Shown here one piece after another: positions 25,865 through 33,654 of a stretch of DNA of 59,219 bases. Source of the stretch: Bacillota bacterium (GTDB taxonomy: Bacteria; Bacillota; Clostridia; Christensenellales; Aristaeellaceae); NCBI GenBank assembly GCA_023460055.1, contig JAEWRJ010000062.1:1-59219 (forward strand), written 5' to 3'. Position 1 is the stretch's first letter; every line of letters starts with the position of its first letter. The position numbers and the translations under genes are program-made. Below the pieces are notes generated by a model. It was not told the origin of the DNA. It was given only the letters and a program-made list of their open reading frames with translations, and ran no database searches.

Positions 25865-26003
25865 CCAACCACGGAATACACGGAATACACGGAAACAAGG
25901 AAATCTGTTCGTTTGCCCCGTCACTCCCCTATTGCTTCACGGCTGCGCAGCAGCCGCTTCCCGCTGGCGCAAGCCAGCGCTTCCCCATTGCTTCGCCCTC
26001 CTA
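25865..26003. repeat. Hairpin-rich intergenic repeat, family A copy 4 (long form with CACGGA head)
   Basis: Starts with a head of CACGGAATA-type units (25865-25900) and a TTTGCCCCGTC segment, followed by hairpins CGGCTGC-GCA-GCAGCCG (25940-25956) and GCTGGC-GCAA-GCCAGC (25963-25978) and CCATTGCTTCGCC linkers. It aligns over its full length with the reverse complement of copy 5. Its edge supplies the TAG stop of the PHP gene. Confidence 0.82.
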
Positions 26004-26693
26004 TTGTTGCCGCAGCAAGCTCAGCAAGGCCCGCGGGGAGTTCTCGATCTCCAGCGCCTGCGTCGCCTCCGCGATATCGCCCAGCCGGTGCGCGTCGGAG
26101 GAATGCAATAGCACAAAGCCGGGTACATCGCATAAGAGCGGCAGACCCTCTGATATTTCCAGCGCGGTAAAGCCTTCCTCCTTGGGGATCATCCCCAGCG
26201 CGCCCAGCAGTCCGTTTGCCCCCCGATTGATATGGGCGGGTACCGGCACGCCGCCAAGCGCGCGGATTTTGGCGCATACTTCGTTCAACCCCGCGTCCAG
26301 CGCGGCCAGCAGCAGGGTATCCTCCTGCCCCGTGACCCGGTCATGCTCATCCACATAGAGCTGATCGCCAAACAGGGCCGGGCGGTTCCGGATTTCGGGC
26401 AAATGTCCGGCGCACCAGGCGCCCATCCGCTCCGCCGCCTCCAGATGGTCAAAGTAGGCCAGCACATGCACTTCCTCGCGCGTGCATACCTCCATGCCGG
26501 GCACCAGGGTGAGCCCCTCGCGCCGCGCGCAGGCGTCCATTGCCCGCAGGTTGCCGGCTGATTGGTGATCTGTCACGGCAATCATATGAAGGCCCTTCAG
26601 CCTCGCCATCGCGCAGATATTGCCCGGCGTCATGTCGCTATCCGCGCAGGGAGACAGGCAGCTGTGGATGTGCAGGTCGTAATACAGCGCCAT
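26001..26693 (-). CDS. PHP-domain phosphoesterase
   Basis: 230 residues. Metal-binding PHP motifs are visible in order: 'YDLHIHSCLSPCADSD' (His8, His10), 'IAVTDHQS', 'LVPGMEVCTREEVHVLAYF', 'PVPAHINRG' and 'VLLHSSDAHRLGDI'. The family hydrolyses phosphoesters with a trinuclear metal site in the cytoplasm. It starts 6 bp after the DRTGG-domain gene; the two are commonly paired in Clostridia, often near hydrogenase genes, and may work together. The last codon and TAG stop fall at the edge of a family A repeat. Confidence 0.85.
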   Translation of the reverse strand: MALYYDLHIHSCLSPCADSDMTPGNICAMARLKGLHMIAVTDHQSAGNLRAMDACARREGLTLVPGMEVCTREEVHVLAYFDHLEAAERMGAWCAGHLPEIRNRPALFGDQLYVDEHDRVTGQEDTLLLAALDAGLNEVCAKIRALGGVPVPAHINRGANGLLGALGMIPKEEGFTALEISEGLPLLCDVPGFVLLHSSDAHRLGDIAEATQALEIENSPRALLSLLRQQ

Positions 26694-26699
26694 CGCGTC

Positions 26700-27038
26700 T
26701 CAGGCGGGGATGCCCGCCTCCGCCATCCGGGCACAGAGGGCATAGGTGTTCAAGGGGCTTGAGATCACGGCGATGCCTTCCTCCCGGGCTTTTGAAAGCG
26801 CGCCCTCATCCATCTTCAATTCTTCCGGCAGGATCACGCAGCTCATCTCATGCAAGGCGGCGACGGCGATGACATTGAGGTGCAGCTGCACCGTCACCCA
26901 GGCCATGCCCGGCTGCCCCCTGGCCATCACCCAGCTCAAGAGGTCGCAGGCGTAGCCTGTGGATATGTCCCTGGATAGGTCGCTGTCTTCGGTCAGCAGC
27001 GTCCCCTCGATGCGTGGCAGCAGGTCCTTGATGGTCAT
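26700..27038 (-). CDS. DRTGG-domain protein
   Basis: 112 residues, essentially one DRTGG domain: 'TLLTEDSDLSRDISTGYACDLLSWVMARGQPGMAWVTVQLHLNVIAVAALHEMSCVILPEELKMDEGALSKAREEGIAVISSP'. The family is named after a motif in the regulatory part of phosphotransacetylases and CBS/DRTGG proteins and is thought to bind a small ligand. Short stand-alone members precede PHP proteins in anaerobes. Exact role unknown. First gene of the unit, with a good promoter 40 bp upstream. Confidence 0.75.
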   Translation of the reverse strand: MTIKDLLPRIEGTLLTEDSDLSRDISTGYACDLLSWVMARGQPGMAWVTVQLHLNVIAVAALHEMSCVILPEELKMDEGALSKAREEGIAVISSPLNTYALCARMAEAGIPA

Positions 27039-27076
27039 GATGTGTATCCTCCTTGTTTGGAGAGGTATCTTGCGTT

Positions 27077-27105
27077 ATTGTAAACGATAGTGGAAATGAA
27101 CGCAA
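27077..27105 (-). promoter_or_regulatory. Promoter of the DRTGG/PHP unit
   Basis: On the minus strand TTGCGT, 17-bp spacer, TACAAT. An inverted pair TTGCGTT...AACGCAA brackets the promoter and could be an operator. Confidence 0.6.
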
Positions 27106-27200
27106 ATAGGGGATCCGGACTATCACCAATCCAAAGCTCAGGCATTTTATCAGTTTTGCCAGACATACCGGAAGAAAATATAAATAACTATGGCGTTTTT

Positions 27201-27229
27201 ATCAAAATGACACAGTTCGGTGGTATAAT
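27201..27229 (+). promoter_or_regulatory. Probable promoter of the Fic-family gene
   Basis: Perfect TATAAT at 27224-27229, 33 bp ahead of the start; weak -35 (ATCAAA) at 17-bp spacing. Confidence 0.45.
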
Positions 27230-27261
27230 AGGCACTAACACAGGCAAAGGGGGGTAAAAAC

Positions 27262-28461
27262 ATGGGATATGATACCCTAAAAAAGATATACTACGCGGAT
27301 AGAAACGGTTATGAAACGGAGTACCTCAGCCGGTTCAACAGCAAAGCGGCTGTTCATATTGATTTTAACATCAAGGGAAATCCAGCCTTCTTTCTCCCGA
27401 CAGAAGAGCTTCTGGCGCTTGATTACAGCATCAGCAGGCTTGACAGGGCAGTATCAAGGATCAAGGCAAGCTTGCCAAGCGCGGCGGCCAGCCAGTACTA
27501 CCTCAAGTCGCTGATCGATGAAGTCCACTTGACACTGGATATCGAGCGGGTGGCCAGCACCAGAAAGGAAATCGCAGATATTCACAGGGGAAAGAAAGAC
27601 GCTCGCTTGTCGGGCATGATCAACAAATATGCCACGCTGATGAGCGGGGCCAGGATACCCCTTGAAACCTGTGAGGATGTCCGGGCGCTTTATGACGAGA
27701 TCTGCTTGCCGGAAGTGATCAGCGAAAACGAAGCCAACAGGCCGGATGGACGGATATTTCGGCAGGATCAGAATTATGTTGTCGGAAAGAGTGAAATATC
27801 TCTGCACGAAGGCCTTTATCCCGAGCATAAAATCATAGCCGCTATGGATAAGGCGCTGAATTTTCTCAATCACTGTGAGATCAGTACCCCATTACGGGTT
27901 GCTGCCTTCCACTACATGCTGGGCTATATCCATCCCTTTTACGATGGAAACGGCAGGATGGCCAGGTTTATCAGCAGCTATGCCCTGTCGCGGGAGATGG
28001 ATCCCCTGATTGGCGTCCGCCTCTCTTATACGATCAAAGATAATATTTCAACTTACTATAAATTATTCAAAGAGACCAACGACGCAAAGAACAAGGGTGA
28101 CCTGACCTTCTTTATCATCGGGTTTCTTAATATAGTAGAGATATCCTACAAGAATCTCTACGAAGCGCTTTGTGAAAAAGCGGATCAGTTGACGCGTTAT
28201 ACAGACACGTTGTACGGCCTTAATTTAAACAACAAGCTGGAGGAGGTCGCCTACCTGTTGCTGCAGGTAACACTTTTCAGCCCGAACGGCATCCGCCTGG
28301 AAGAGATTCTAAGCAACACCCGTGTTGGTGAAAAGTCTGTCAGGTATTTTCTGACAGACGATAAAACGCGGCATATGTTCATCCGCAAAAAGGACGGCAG
28401 GGCGAATGTTTATTCATTGAATCTCGACTGGCTGACAGAGCAGAGCGGAAACAAGCAGTAA
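27262..28461 (+). CDS. Fic-family protein (probable AMP transferase) with C-terminal winged-helix-like region
   Basis: 399 residues behind AAAGGGGGG. The Fic core motif HPFYDGNGR (catalytic His224) is intact and matches HPFx(D/E)GNGR, consistent with transfer of AMP or a related group to hydroxyl side chains of target proteins. An N-terminal helix has 'ASTRKEIAD' (Ser/Thr-xxx-Glu around 99-103), a degenerate form of the inhibitory (S/T)xxxE(G/N) motif, so self-inhibition in cis is plausible. The C-terminal ~90 residues look like a winged helix. No antitoxin gene is adjacent. An IS5-type element sits 9 bp past its stop. Confidence 0.88.
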   Translation: MGYDTLKKIYYADRNGYETEYLSRFNSKAAVHIDFNIKGNPAFFLPTEELLALDYSISRLDRAVSRIKASLPSAAASQYYLKSLIDEVHLTLDIERVASTRKEIADIHRGKKDARLSGMINKYATLMSGARIPLETCEDVRALYDEICLPEVISENEANRPDGRIFRQDQNYVVGKSEISLHEGLYPEHKIIAAMDKALNFLNHCEISTPLRVAAFHYMLGYIHPFYDGNGRMARFISSYALSREMDPLIGVRLSYTIKDNISTYYKLFKETNDAKNKGDLTFFIIGFLNIVEISYKNLYEALCEKADQLTRYTDTLYGLNLNNKLEEVAYLLLQVTLFSPNGIRLEEILSNTRVGEKSVRYFLTDDKTRHMFIRKKDGRANVYSLNLDWLTEQSGNKQ

Positions 28462-28470
28462 GCATGCTAG

Positions 28471-29378
28471 GGGGTGTTTGAGAATGTATAGTCATGAATT
28501 TCATGCCAACCAGATCATGATGCAGCCGAGCTGAACGATAGCGAGGAAACGTTTGGCAAGTTTCTCATAGCGGGTAGCGATTCTGCGAAACATCTTGAGT
28601 TTCTGAAAGAAGCACTCTACCTAATGGAGCTCTTTGTACAGGTACCAATCGCAGTCCCAAGGATTCACAGCATTAGATTTCGGCGGAATACAGTAATTGC
28701 CGCCGGAATTCTCAATGAATGTACGAATGTCAGTGGTACCATAGGCCTTATCTGCCAGTATAAATCCTCTTTCCAGCGGGACTTCAGAAAGTGCTGCTTG
28801 AGCTTCAGTTGAATCATGAAGGTTTCCGGCGGACAGGTGTATGCGAATCGGGTTGCCTAACGCGTCAACAATCGCGTGGATTTTGGTGGTTTTACCTCCT
28901 CGGCTCAGGCCAATATGCTGGTTGTATTCGCTGTCTACAGCCCCTTTTTTGCACCGGCACTGGCCTGATGGGCCTTTACGGTGCTGCTGTCTATACTCAT
29001 GTCCTGGAAGTCAGCTTCCTCGCTCAACTCTTTCAATATCGCATCGAACAGGCCTTCTTCCTGCCATTGCACAAAACGGCTGTACACAGTGCTCCACGCT
29101 CCATATCGCTCCGGCAGGTCCCTCCACGCGGCTCCGCTTCGAACAATCCATAGTATCCTGTTGAGGATTGGCCGGTCTTCATTCCTCGGTCGTCCTTTTT
29201 GACCGGCTTCACGTTCCGGAAAGTATCCCTTAATCCGCTCCCACTCATCGTCTGTTAACTCGTACCTGCGTTGTGCCGTCATTTCTATCACCTCAATTAT
29301 ATGATTCGACGGCGTTTCTCAATATCCTTTTGGTTTTTTATCCATTTCTATGTATATTTATGATTATTCATACACGCC
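28471..29378. mobile_element. IS5-family insertion sequence (908 bp), transposase inactivated
   Basis: Bounded by imperfect terminal inverted repeats (GGGGTGTTTGAGAATG at the left end; GGCGTGTATGAATAAT on the reverse strand at the right) and flanked on both sides by CTAG, a 4-bp target duplication as expected for IS5-type elements. It encodes a two-frame transposase on the minus strand that contains a nonsense codon. Inserted between the Fic gene and hcp. Confidence 0.85.
28501..29282 (-). pseudogene. IS5-type transposase, OrfA/OrfB with slippery site and a premature stop
   Basis: OrfA (from ATG 29282) has the DUF4096-type N-terminus ('RYELTDDEWERIKGYFP...RPILNRILWIVRSGAAWRDLPERYGAWSTVYSRFVQW') and the first catalytic Asp in 'SIDSSTVKAHQ'. 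It ends just after A-AAA-AAG (six A, then G), a classic -1 frameshift heptamer. OrfB continues 'GAVDSEYNQHIGLSRGGKTTKIHAIVDALGNPIRIHLSAGNLHDSTEA', with the second Asp in 'ILADKAYGTT'. At 28621-28623 the frame has TAG where the family has Leu ('ELH-stop-VECFFQKLK'), cutting off the third catalytic residue (Glu). The element is therefore probably immobile on its own. Confidence 0.85.
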
Positions 29379-29538
29379 CTAGATTATTATACCTTCATGG
29401 ATTAGGAATTACACAGTTAAATTATGGTTCGATAAATCTCATCTCAATTCTCCAACTCACCAAAACTTGATTTCCGTCATAGTCCAACCCTCCTCCTTCC
29501 ACTAACATAGCTTCGACAACGAACGCGGGAGGATGAGC

Positions 29539-31167
29539 ATGAGCGACATGTTTTGCTATCAGTGCCAGGAAGCGGCACATAACAAGGGCTGTGATAAGGG
29601 GGGCGTTTGCGGGAAGACGGCGCCTGTGGCCCGCTCGCAGGACTTTTTGATCTGGGCCGTCAAGGGCCTCAGCGAGGTGGTGACCCGCCTGCGCGAAGCG
29701 GGCCGGGAAGTGCCGCGGGAGGTCAACCAGCTGGTGACGAGCAGCCTGTTCACCACCATCACCAACGCCAACTTTGATGAAGACGCGATCCGCGGCCTGA
29801 CCCGGGAAGTGATCGCGATGACCAACACGCTGCGCGCTGTATTACCGGCGAGCGTTAATCTGTCGGAAGCCGCGCGGTGGGACAGCCTGGATATCCTCGA
29901 CTGGCAAGCGAAGGAGCCTTTTATCGGCGTGCTTTCTACCGAAAACGAGGATGTGCGAAGCCTGCGTGAGCTGGTTGTCTACGGGCTCAAGGGTCTGGCC
30001 GCCTACTCCAAGCATGCCAACGTGCTAATGAAGGAAGATGAGGAAGTGGACGCCTTCATCCAATCCGCCCTGGCGAAAACCATGGACGACAGCCTGAGCG
30101 TCGCCGATCTGGTGCAGCTGGTGCTGGATACCGGCTCTGCCGGCGTGAAGGGCATGGCCCTGCTGGATGAGGCTAATACCTCCGCCTACGGCCACCCCGA
30201 GATCACCAGTGTAGACATTGGCGTGCGAAACAGGCCCGGCATCCTGATCTCCGGCCACGACCTGAAGGATCTGGAGATGCTGCTGGAGCAGACCAGAGGT
30301 CAGGGCGTGGATGTATATACCCACTCCGAGATGCTGCCCGCCCAGTACTACCCCTTCTTCAAAGGCTATGAGCACTTCGCGGGCAACTACGGCAACGCCT
30401 GGTGGAAGCAGAAGGAAGAGTTTGACAGCTTTAACGGCCCCATCCTGATGACCACCAACTGCATCGTGCCGCCCAAGGCCAGCTACGCGGGCCGCCTGTT
30501 CACCACCGGCATGGCCGGCTACCCCGGCTGCAGGCATATTCCCGGCGGTATCGGCGAAAAGAAGGACTTCAGCGAAATCATCGCCCTGGCCAAAACCTGC
30601 CCGCCCCCCACTGGGATCGAGCAGGGCGCCATCATCGGCGGCTTTGCCCACGAGCAGGTATTTGCCCTGGCCGACAAGGTGGTGGATGCCGTGAAGAGCG
30701 GCGCTATCCGCAAGTTTGTGGTGATGGCCGGCTGCGACGGCCGGCAGAATGGCCGCGACTACTACAGTGAGTTTGCCAAAGCGCTGCCAAAGGACACCGT
30801 CATCCTCACGGCGGGCTGCGCCAAGTACCGCTACAACAAGCTGAACCTGGGCGATATCGGCGGCATACCGCGCGTGCTGGATGCCGGCCAGTGCAACGAT
30901 TCCTACTCGCTGGTGCTGATCGCGCTCAAGCTGGCCGAGGTATTCAAGGTGAGCAGCGTCAATGATCTGCCGATCTTTTACAACATTGCCTGGTACGAGC
31001 AGAAGGCTGTCATCGTGCTGCTGGCCCTGCTTTCCCTGGGCGTGAAAAATATCCACCTGGGGCCGACCCTGCCCGCGTTTTTAAGCCCCAATGTGGCCAA
31101 GGTGCTGGCGGAACAGTTCGGCATCGCGCCTAACGGCTCGGTGGAAGAAGACCTGAAACTGGCCTGA
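29539..31167 (+). CDS. hcp: Hybrid cluster protein (hydroxylamine reductase)
   Basis: About 542 residues, using the ATG 6 bp behind GGGAGG. The N-terminal cysteines Cys6-x2-Cys9-x8-Cys18-x5-Cys24 have class I spacing for the 4Fe-4S cluster. Hybrid-cluster ligands appear in 'TGMAGYPGCRHI', 'VMAGCDGRQNGRDYYSEFAKALPKDTVILTAGCAKYRY' and 'LDAGQCNDSYS'. Class I proteins are typical of strict anaerobes and reduce NO or hydroxylamine during nitrosative stress in the cytoplasm. Followed by a hairpin and a Crp/Fnr regulator that probably controls it. Confidence 0.95.
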   Translation: MSDMFCYQCQEAAHNKGCDKGGVCGKTAPVARSQDFLIWAVKGLSEVVTRLREAGREVPREVNQLVTSSLFTTITNANFDEDAIRGLTREVIAMTNTLRAVLPASVNLSEAARWDSLDILDWQAKEPFIGVLSTENEDVRSLRELVVYGLKGLAAYSKHANVLMKEDEEVDAFIQSALAKTMDDSLSVADLVQLVLDTGSAGVKGMALLDEANTSAYGHPEITSVDIGVRNRPGILISGHDLKDLEMLLEQTRGQGVDVYTHSEMLPAQYYPFFKGYEHFAGNYGNAWWKQKEEFDSFNGPILMTTNCIVPPKASYAGRLFTTGMAGYPGCRHIPGGIGEKKDFSEIIALAKTCPPPTGIEQGAIIGGFAHEQVFALADKVVDAVKSGAIRKFVVMAGCDGRQNGRDYYSEFAKALPKDTVILTAGCAKYRYNKLNLGDIGGIPRVLDAGQCNDSYSLVLIALKLAEVFKVSSVNDLPIFYNIAWYEQKAVIVLLALLSLGVKNIHLGPTLPAFLSPNVAKVLAEQFGIAPNGSVEEDLKLA

Positions 31168-31187
31168 TACAAGCATATGGTATAATC

Positions 31188-31215
31188 AAGGCAGATGGAT
31201 CACTCCATCTGCCTT
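31188..31215 (+). terminator. Hairpin between hcp and the Crp/Fnr gene
   Basis: Perfect 12-bp stem (AAGGCAGATGGA and complement) with loop TCAC, 20 bp after the hcp stop. The distal arm runs into GTGAC; no long T-run follows. Confidence 0.65.
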
Positions 31216-31248
31216 GTGACATGAAGTTCGATATGAAAGGAAACCACA

Positions 31249-31947
31249 GTGACTCAAACCTGTTGCCGCGCTCAGCATGGCGCCTGCCGCTGCGGGACGG
31301 ACAGCTGCGTCAAGCGCGTTCCCATCTTCAGCATGCTGGATCCCCGCAAGCTGGTGGAAATTTCCGCCCTGGTGCGTCCGCGCGAGTATGAGCCGAAGAA
31401 TACCCTGTTTTCGGCGGGCGAGCGCATCGCGGGCATCTACATCATCCGCCACGGCGCGGTGAAGCTGGTACGCGGGGATGAGGACGGCCATGAGAGCATC
31501 GTCAGCATCCTGCGCCCGGGCGACTTCTACGGCGGCGACAGCATGTTTCACGACAGCCACAGCCGCGAAACCGCCCTGGCGATGGAGCCTTCGGGCATCT
31601 GCTTTATCCCGGAAGGCGACCTGCGCGCGCTGCTCAGCCGTGACCCCGAGATCGCGATGAAGATCATCCAATATTATTCCTCGCAGCATGTGCGCAACAT
31701 GAACATGCTGGAGATCCTGTCATCGGGCGACAGCATGCGCCGCGTTTGCCGCTTTTTGCTGTGGCAGACGGAGCAGGATCCCTCCAGCCGCGTGACGCTT
31801 TCCCAGGAGGAGATGGCTCGCATGCTGGGCCTTGCCTCGGAAACGCTCAACCGAAAGCTGGCCGTGCTGAAAAAAGCGGGTATCATCAGAATGGAGGGGC
31901 ACAGGGGGATATCCGTCCTGCAGCCCCAGGCGCTGAACAGACTATAA
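31249..31947 (+). CDS. Crp/Fnr-family regulator with cysteine-rich N-terminus
   Basis: 232 residues, GTG start behind GAAAGG. The N-terminus has five cysteines within 20 residues (Cys5, 6, 13, 15, 20: 'TCCRAQHGACRCGTDSC'), suggesting an Fe-S or metal site as in FNR. A cyclic-nucleotide-type beta-barrel follows ('LFSAGERIAGIYIIRHGAVKLVRGDEDGHESIVSILRPGDFYGGDSMF'), then a dimer helix and helix-turn-helix 'LSQEEMARMLGLASETLNRKLAVLKKAGII'. Position next to hcp parallels the HcpR/Dnr group, which respond to NO and activate hcp. That assignment is inferred from context. Confidence 0.88.
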   Translation: MTQTCCRAQHGACRCGTDSCVKRVPIFSMLDPRKLVEISALVRPREYEPKNTLFSAGERIAGIYIIRHGAVKLVRGDEDGHESIVSILRPGDFYGGDSMFHDSHSRETALAMEPSGICFIPEGDLRALLSRDPEIAMKIIQYYSSQHVRNMNMLEILSSGDSMRRVCRFLLWQTEQDPSSRVTLSQEEMARMLGLASETLNRKLAVLKKAGIIRMEGHRGISVLQPQALNRL

Positions 31948-31990
31948 AAATGCTGAATTCTGAATGCAAAATGCTGAATGATGGAGTAAA

Positions 31991-32173
31991 CGGCGAAGCA
32001 ATGGCAAAGCTATGGCAAAGCGATGGGGAAGTAATGGGGAAGTAATGGGGAAGCGCCGGCTTGCGCCGGCGGGAAGCGGCTGCTGCGCAGCCGGGAAGCT
32101 ATGGGAGAGGGACGGGGCAAACGGATAGAATCCCCGTTTCCGTGTGATCCGTGTGTTCTGTGGTTGGTCGTCC
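31991..32173. repeat. Hairpin-rich intergenic repeat, family A copy 5 (long form, opposite orientation to copy 4)
   Basis: Contains tandem GAAGTAATGGG units, hairpins GCCGGC-TTGC-GCCGGC (32055-32070) and CGGCTGC-TGC-GCAGCCG (32077-32093), a GACGGGGCAAAC segment and the CCGTGTG...TGTGGTTGGTC head. It is the inverted counterpart of copy 4 along its full length. Upstream, 31950-31985 has a short AT-rich TGCTGAAT-type duplication. Confidence 0.82.
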
Positions 32174-32246
32174 CGTCTTTGCAATATCTTTTAGCCGCCA
32201 ATGTTGATCACCGGTCCTGAACCGGATATTATAATAGGAGGATCTT

Positions 32247-33356
32247 ATGGAAACCAGACCTTATGTATCATGGGATTTGATGAACGCATTTCTGACCGAC
32301 GCTTTCGAGGGCTACGGCGTGCCGAGGGAAGAGGCCGCCATCTGCGCGGATGTGCTGCTGGAAAGCGACCGCCGGGGCATTGAGAGCCACGGCTGCAACC
32401 GCTTCAAGCCTATCTATATTGACAGAATTGAGGCGGGCATCCAAAACCCGATCACCAAGATCGACATCCTGAAGGAAACGCCCACCACCGCTGTGCTGGA
32501 TGCCAATGACGGCATGGGCATGGTGGCCAGCCACAAAGCTATGGAAATGGCTATCGAAAAGGCAAAGAATTACGGCCTGGCGATGGTAGCTGTCAGGAAC
32601 TCGACCCATTACGGCATCGCGGGCTACTGGACCACAATGGCGACCGATGCCGGCATGATCGGTATGACGGGCACCAATGCCCGGCCCTCCATTGCCCCCA
32701 CCTTCGGCGTGGAAAACATGCTGGGCACTAACCCGCTCACGGTGGGTTTCCCCACGGATGAGGATTTCCCCTTCCAGCTGGACTGCGCCACCTCCATCAC
32801 CCAGCGCGGCCGCATTGAGTACTATGCCAGGAGCGGCATGGATACCCCGGCCGGCATGGTAGTCGGCTCTGACGGCAAGCCCATGACCGACAGCCCGGCG
32901 ATCCTCAAAGCGCTCAACACCGGCGAGGCCGCCCTGGCCCCCTTGGGCGGGATCGGCGAGGAGATGGCCGGCTACAAGGGCTACGGCTACGCCACAGTTG
33001 TGGAGGTGCTGTCAGCAGCTTTGCAGGCCGGCAGCTTCCTGCATGGCTTAAACGGCGTGGATGAGCAGGGGAAAAAGCGCCCCTTCCATCTGGGTCACTG
33101 GTTCCTGGTGATCGATCCCGATGCCTTCATGGGCCTGGAAAGCTTCAAGAAGACTTGCGGCGATATCCTGCGGGAGCTGCGCGCCTCTAAAAAGGCCCCC
33201 GGCCAGGAGCGCATCTACACAGCGGGAGAAAAAGAGTACCTCGTCTGGCTTGAGCGCAAGGACAAGGGTGTGCCGGTTTCTGAAGCGGTGCAAAAAGAGA
33301 TCATCGCGATCAGGGATAAGCTGGGCATGGCGCATAAATTCTCCTTCGAGGGATAA
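32247..33356 (+). CDS. Ldh-family (malate/L-sulfolactate/ureidoglycolate-type) dehydrogenase
   Basis: 369 residues behind AGGAGG. Belongs to the non-Rossmann Ldh2 family: 'DRRGIESHGCNRFKPIYIDRIEAG', 'GMVASHKAMEMAIEKAKNYGLAMVAVRNSTHYGIAGYWTTMATDAGMIGMTGTNA', 'GTNPLTVGFPT', 'LDCATSITQRGRIEYYARSG'. Family members oxidise 2-hydroxyacids with NAD(P). Conserved His in 'NSTHYG' is present. Substrate cannot be told from motifs. It lies alone between repeats. Confidence 0.9.
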   Translation: METRPYVSWDLMNAFLTDAFEGYGVPREEAAICADVLLESDRRGIESHGCNRFKPIYIDRIEAGIQNPITKIDILKETPTTAVLDANDGMGMVASHKAMEMAIEKAKNYGLAMVAVRNSTHYGIAGYWTTMATDAGMIGMTGTNARPSIAPTFGVENMLGTNPLTVGFPTDEDFPFQLDCATSITQRGRIEYYARSGMDTPAGMVVGSDGKPMTDSPAILKALNTGEAALAPLGGIGEEMAGYKGYGYATVVEVLSAALQAGSFLHGLNGVDEQGKKRPFHLGHWFLVIDPDAFMGLESFKKTCGDILRELRASKKAPGQERIYTAGEKEYLVWLERKDKGVPVSEAVQKEIIAIRDKLGMAHKFSFEG

Positions 33357-33365
33357 ACCTTCCGG

Positions 33366-33537
33366 GATAACGAATCAAACAGACTCAGAGCATTATTGCA
33401 TCGCTGCGGCGATTATATTGCTCTGGCGCTCTGCCACAACAAGTTCTGCGCAGCAACGCTGCGCAGAACTTGTTTTTCTTTCCCCAAAGCAAAATCCTTC
33501 GCCGCTTTGGATGCCTTAACGTTTTACATCAGTATAA
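33366..33537. repeat. Family B repeat, copy 1
   Basis: Shares with two other sites (41.3 and 50.4 kb) a left GCATCG-T/C-CGC block, a central GCAGC...GCTGC inversion and a right end CGCTTTGGATGC ... CATCAGTATAA. The left boundary is the least certain of the three copies. Here the centre has become a perfect 16-bp hairpin with a T-run. Confidence 0.65.
33439..33479 (+). terminator. Strong intrinsic terminator inside family B copy 1
   Basis: Perfect 16-bp stem (ACAAGTTCTGCGCAGC and its complement), 3-nt loop AAC, then TTTTCTTTC. It lies 80 bp after the Ldh-type dehydrogenase. Confidence 0.88.
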
Positions 33538-33559
33538 GAGACCTTTATCACAAAAGCCA

Positions 33560-33588
33560 GTTTACTTTCTTTCTTTTTTCCCTATAAT
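33560..33588 (+). promoter_or_regulatory. Probable promoter of the glycosidase-HEAT/glycosyltransferase unit
   Basis: GTTTAC, 17-bp spacer, TATAAT (33583-33588), about 67 bp ahead of the TTG start. Confidence 0.5.
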
Positions 33589-33654
33589 GCCTCGGATAGA
33601 TTGTGGTTTTCGGGGTCGGTTGAGTTGATGCTCTATGAGTGAGAGGGTGTAAGA

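Noticed and set aside
25072..26358. 428-residue plus-strand open frame across proC and PHP genes
   Set aside because: Shadow of two real minus-strand genes; it also crosses a non-coding repeat.
8031..27229. Same ATCAAA-N17-TATAAT arrangement upstream of galT and the Fic gene considered as a shared promoter class
   Set aside because: Two cases with a weak -35 are not enough to exclude chance.
31200..31235. TTGTGAC half-site upstream of the Crp/Fnr gene considered as an HcpR operator
   Set aside because: It belongs to the hairpin arm and no second half-site follows at the right spacing.
32020..32055. Tandem GAAGTAATGGG units considered as a CRISPR or VNTR array
   Set aside because: Units are short, have no spacers and belong to the family A repeat.
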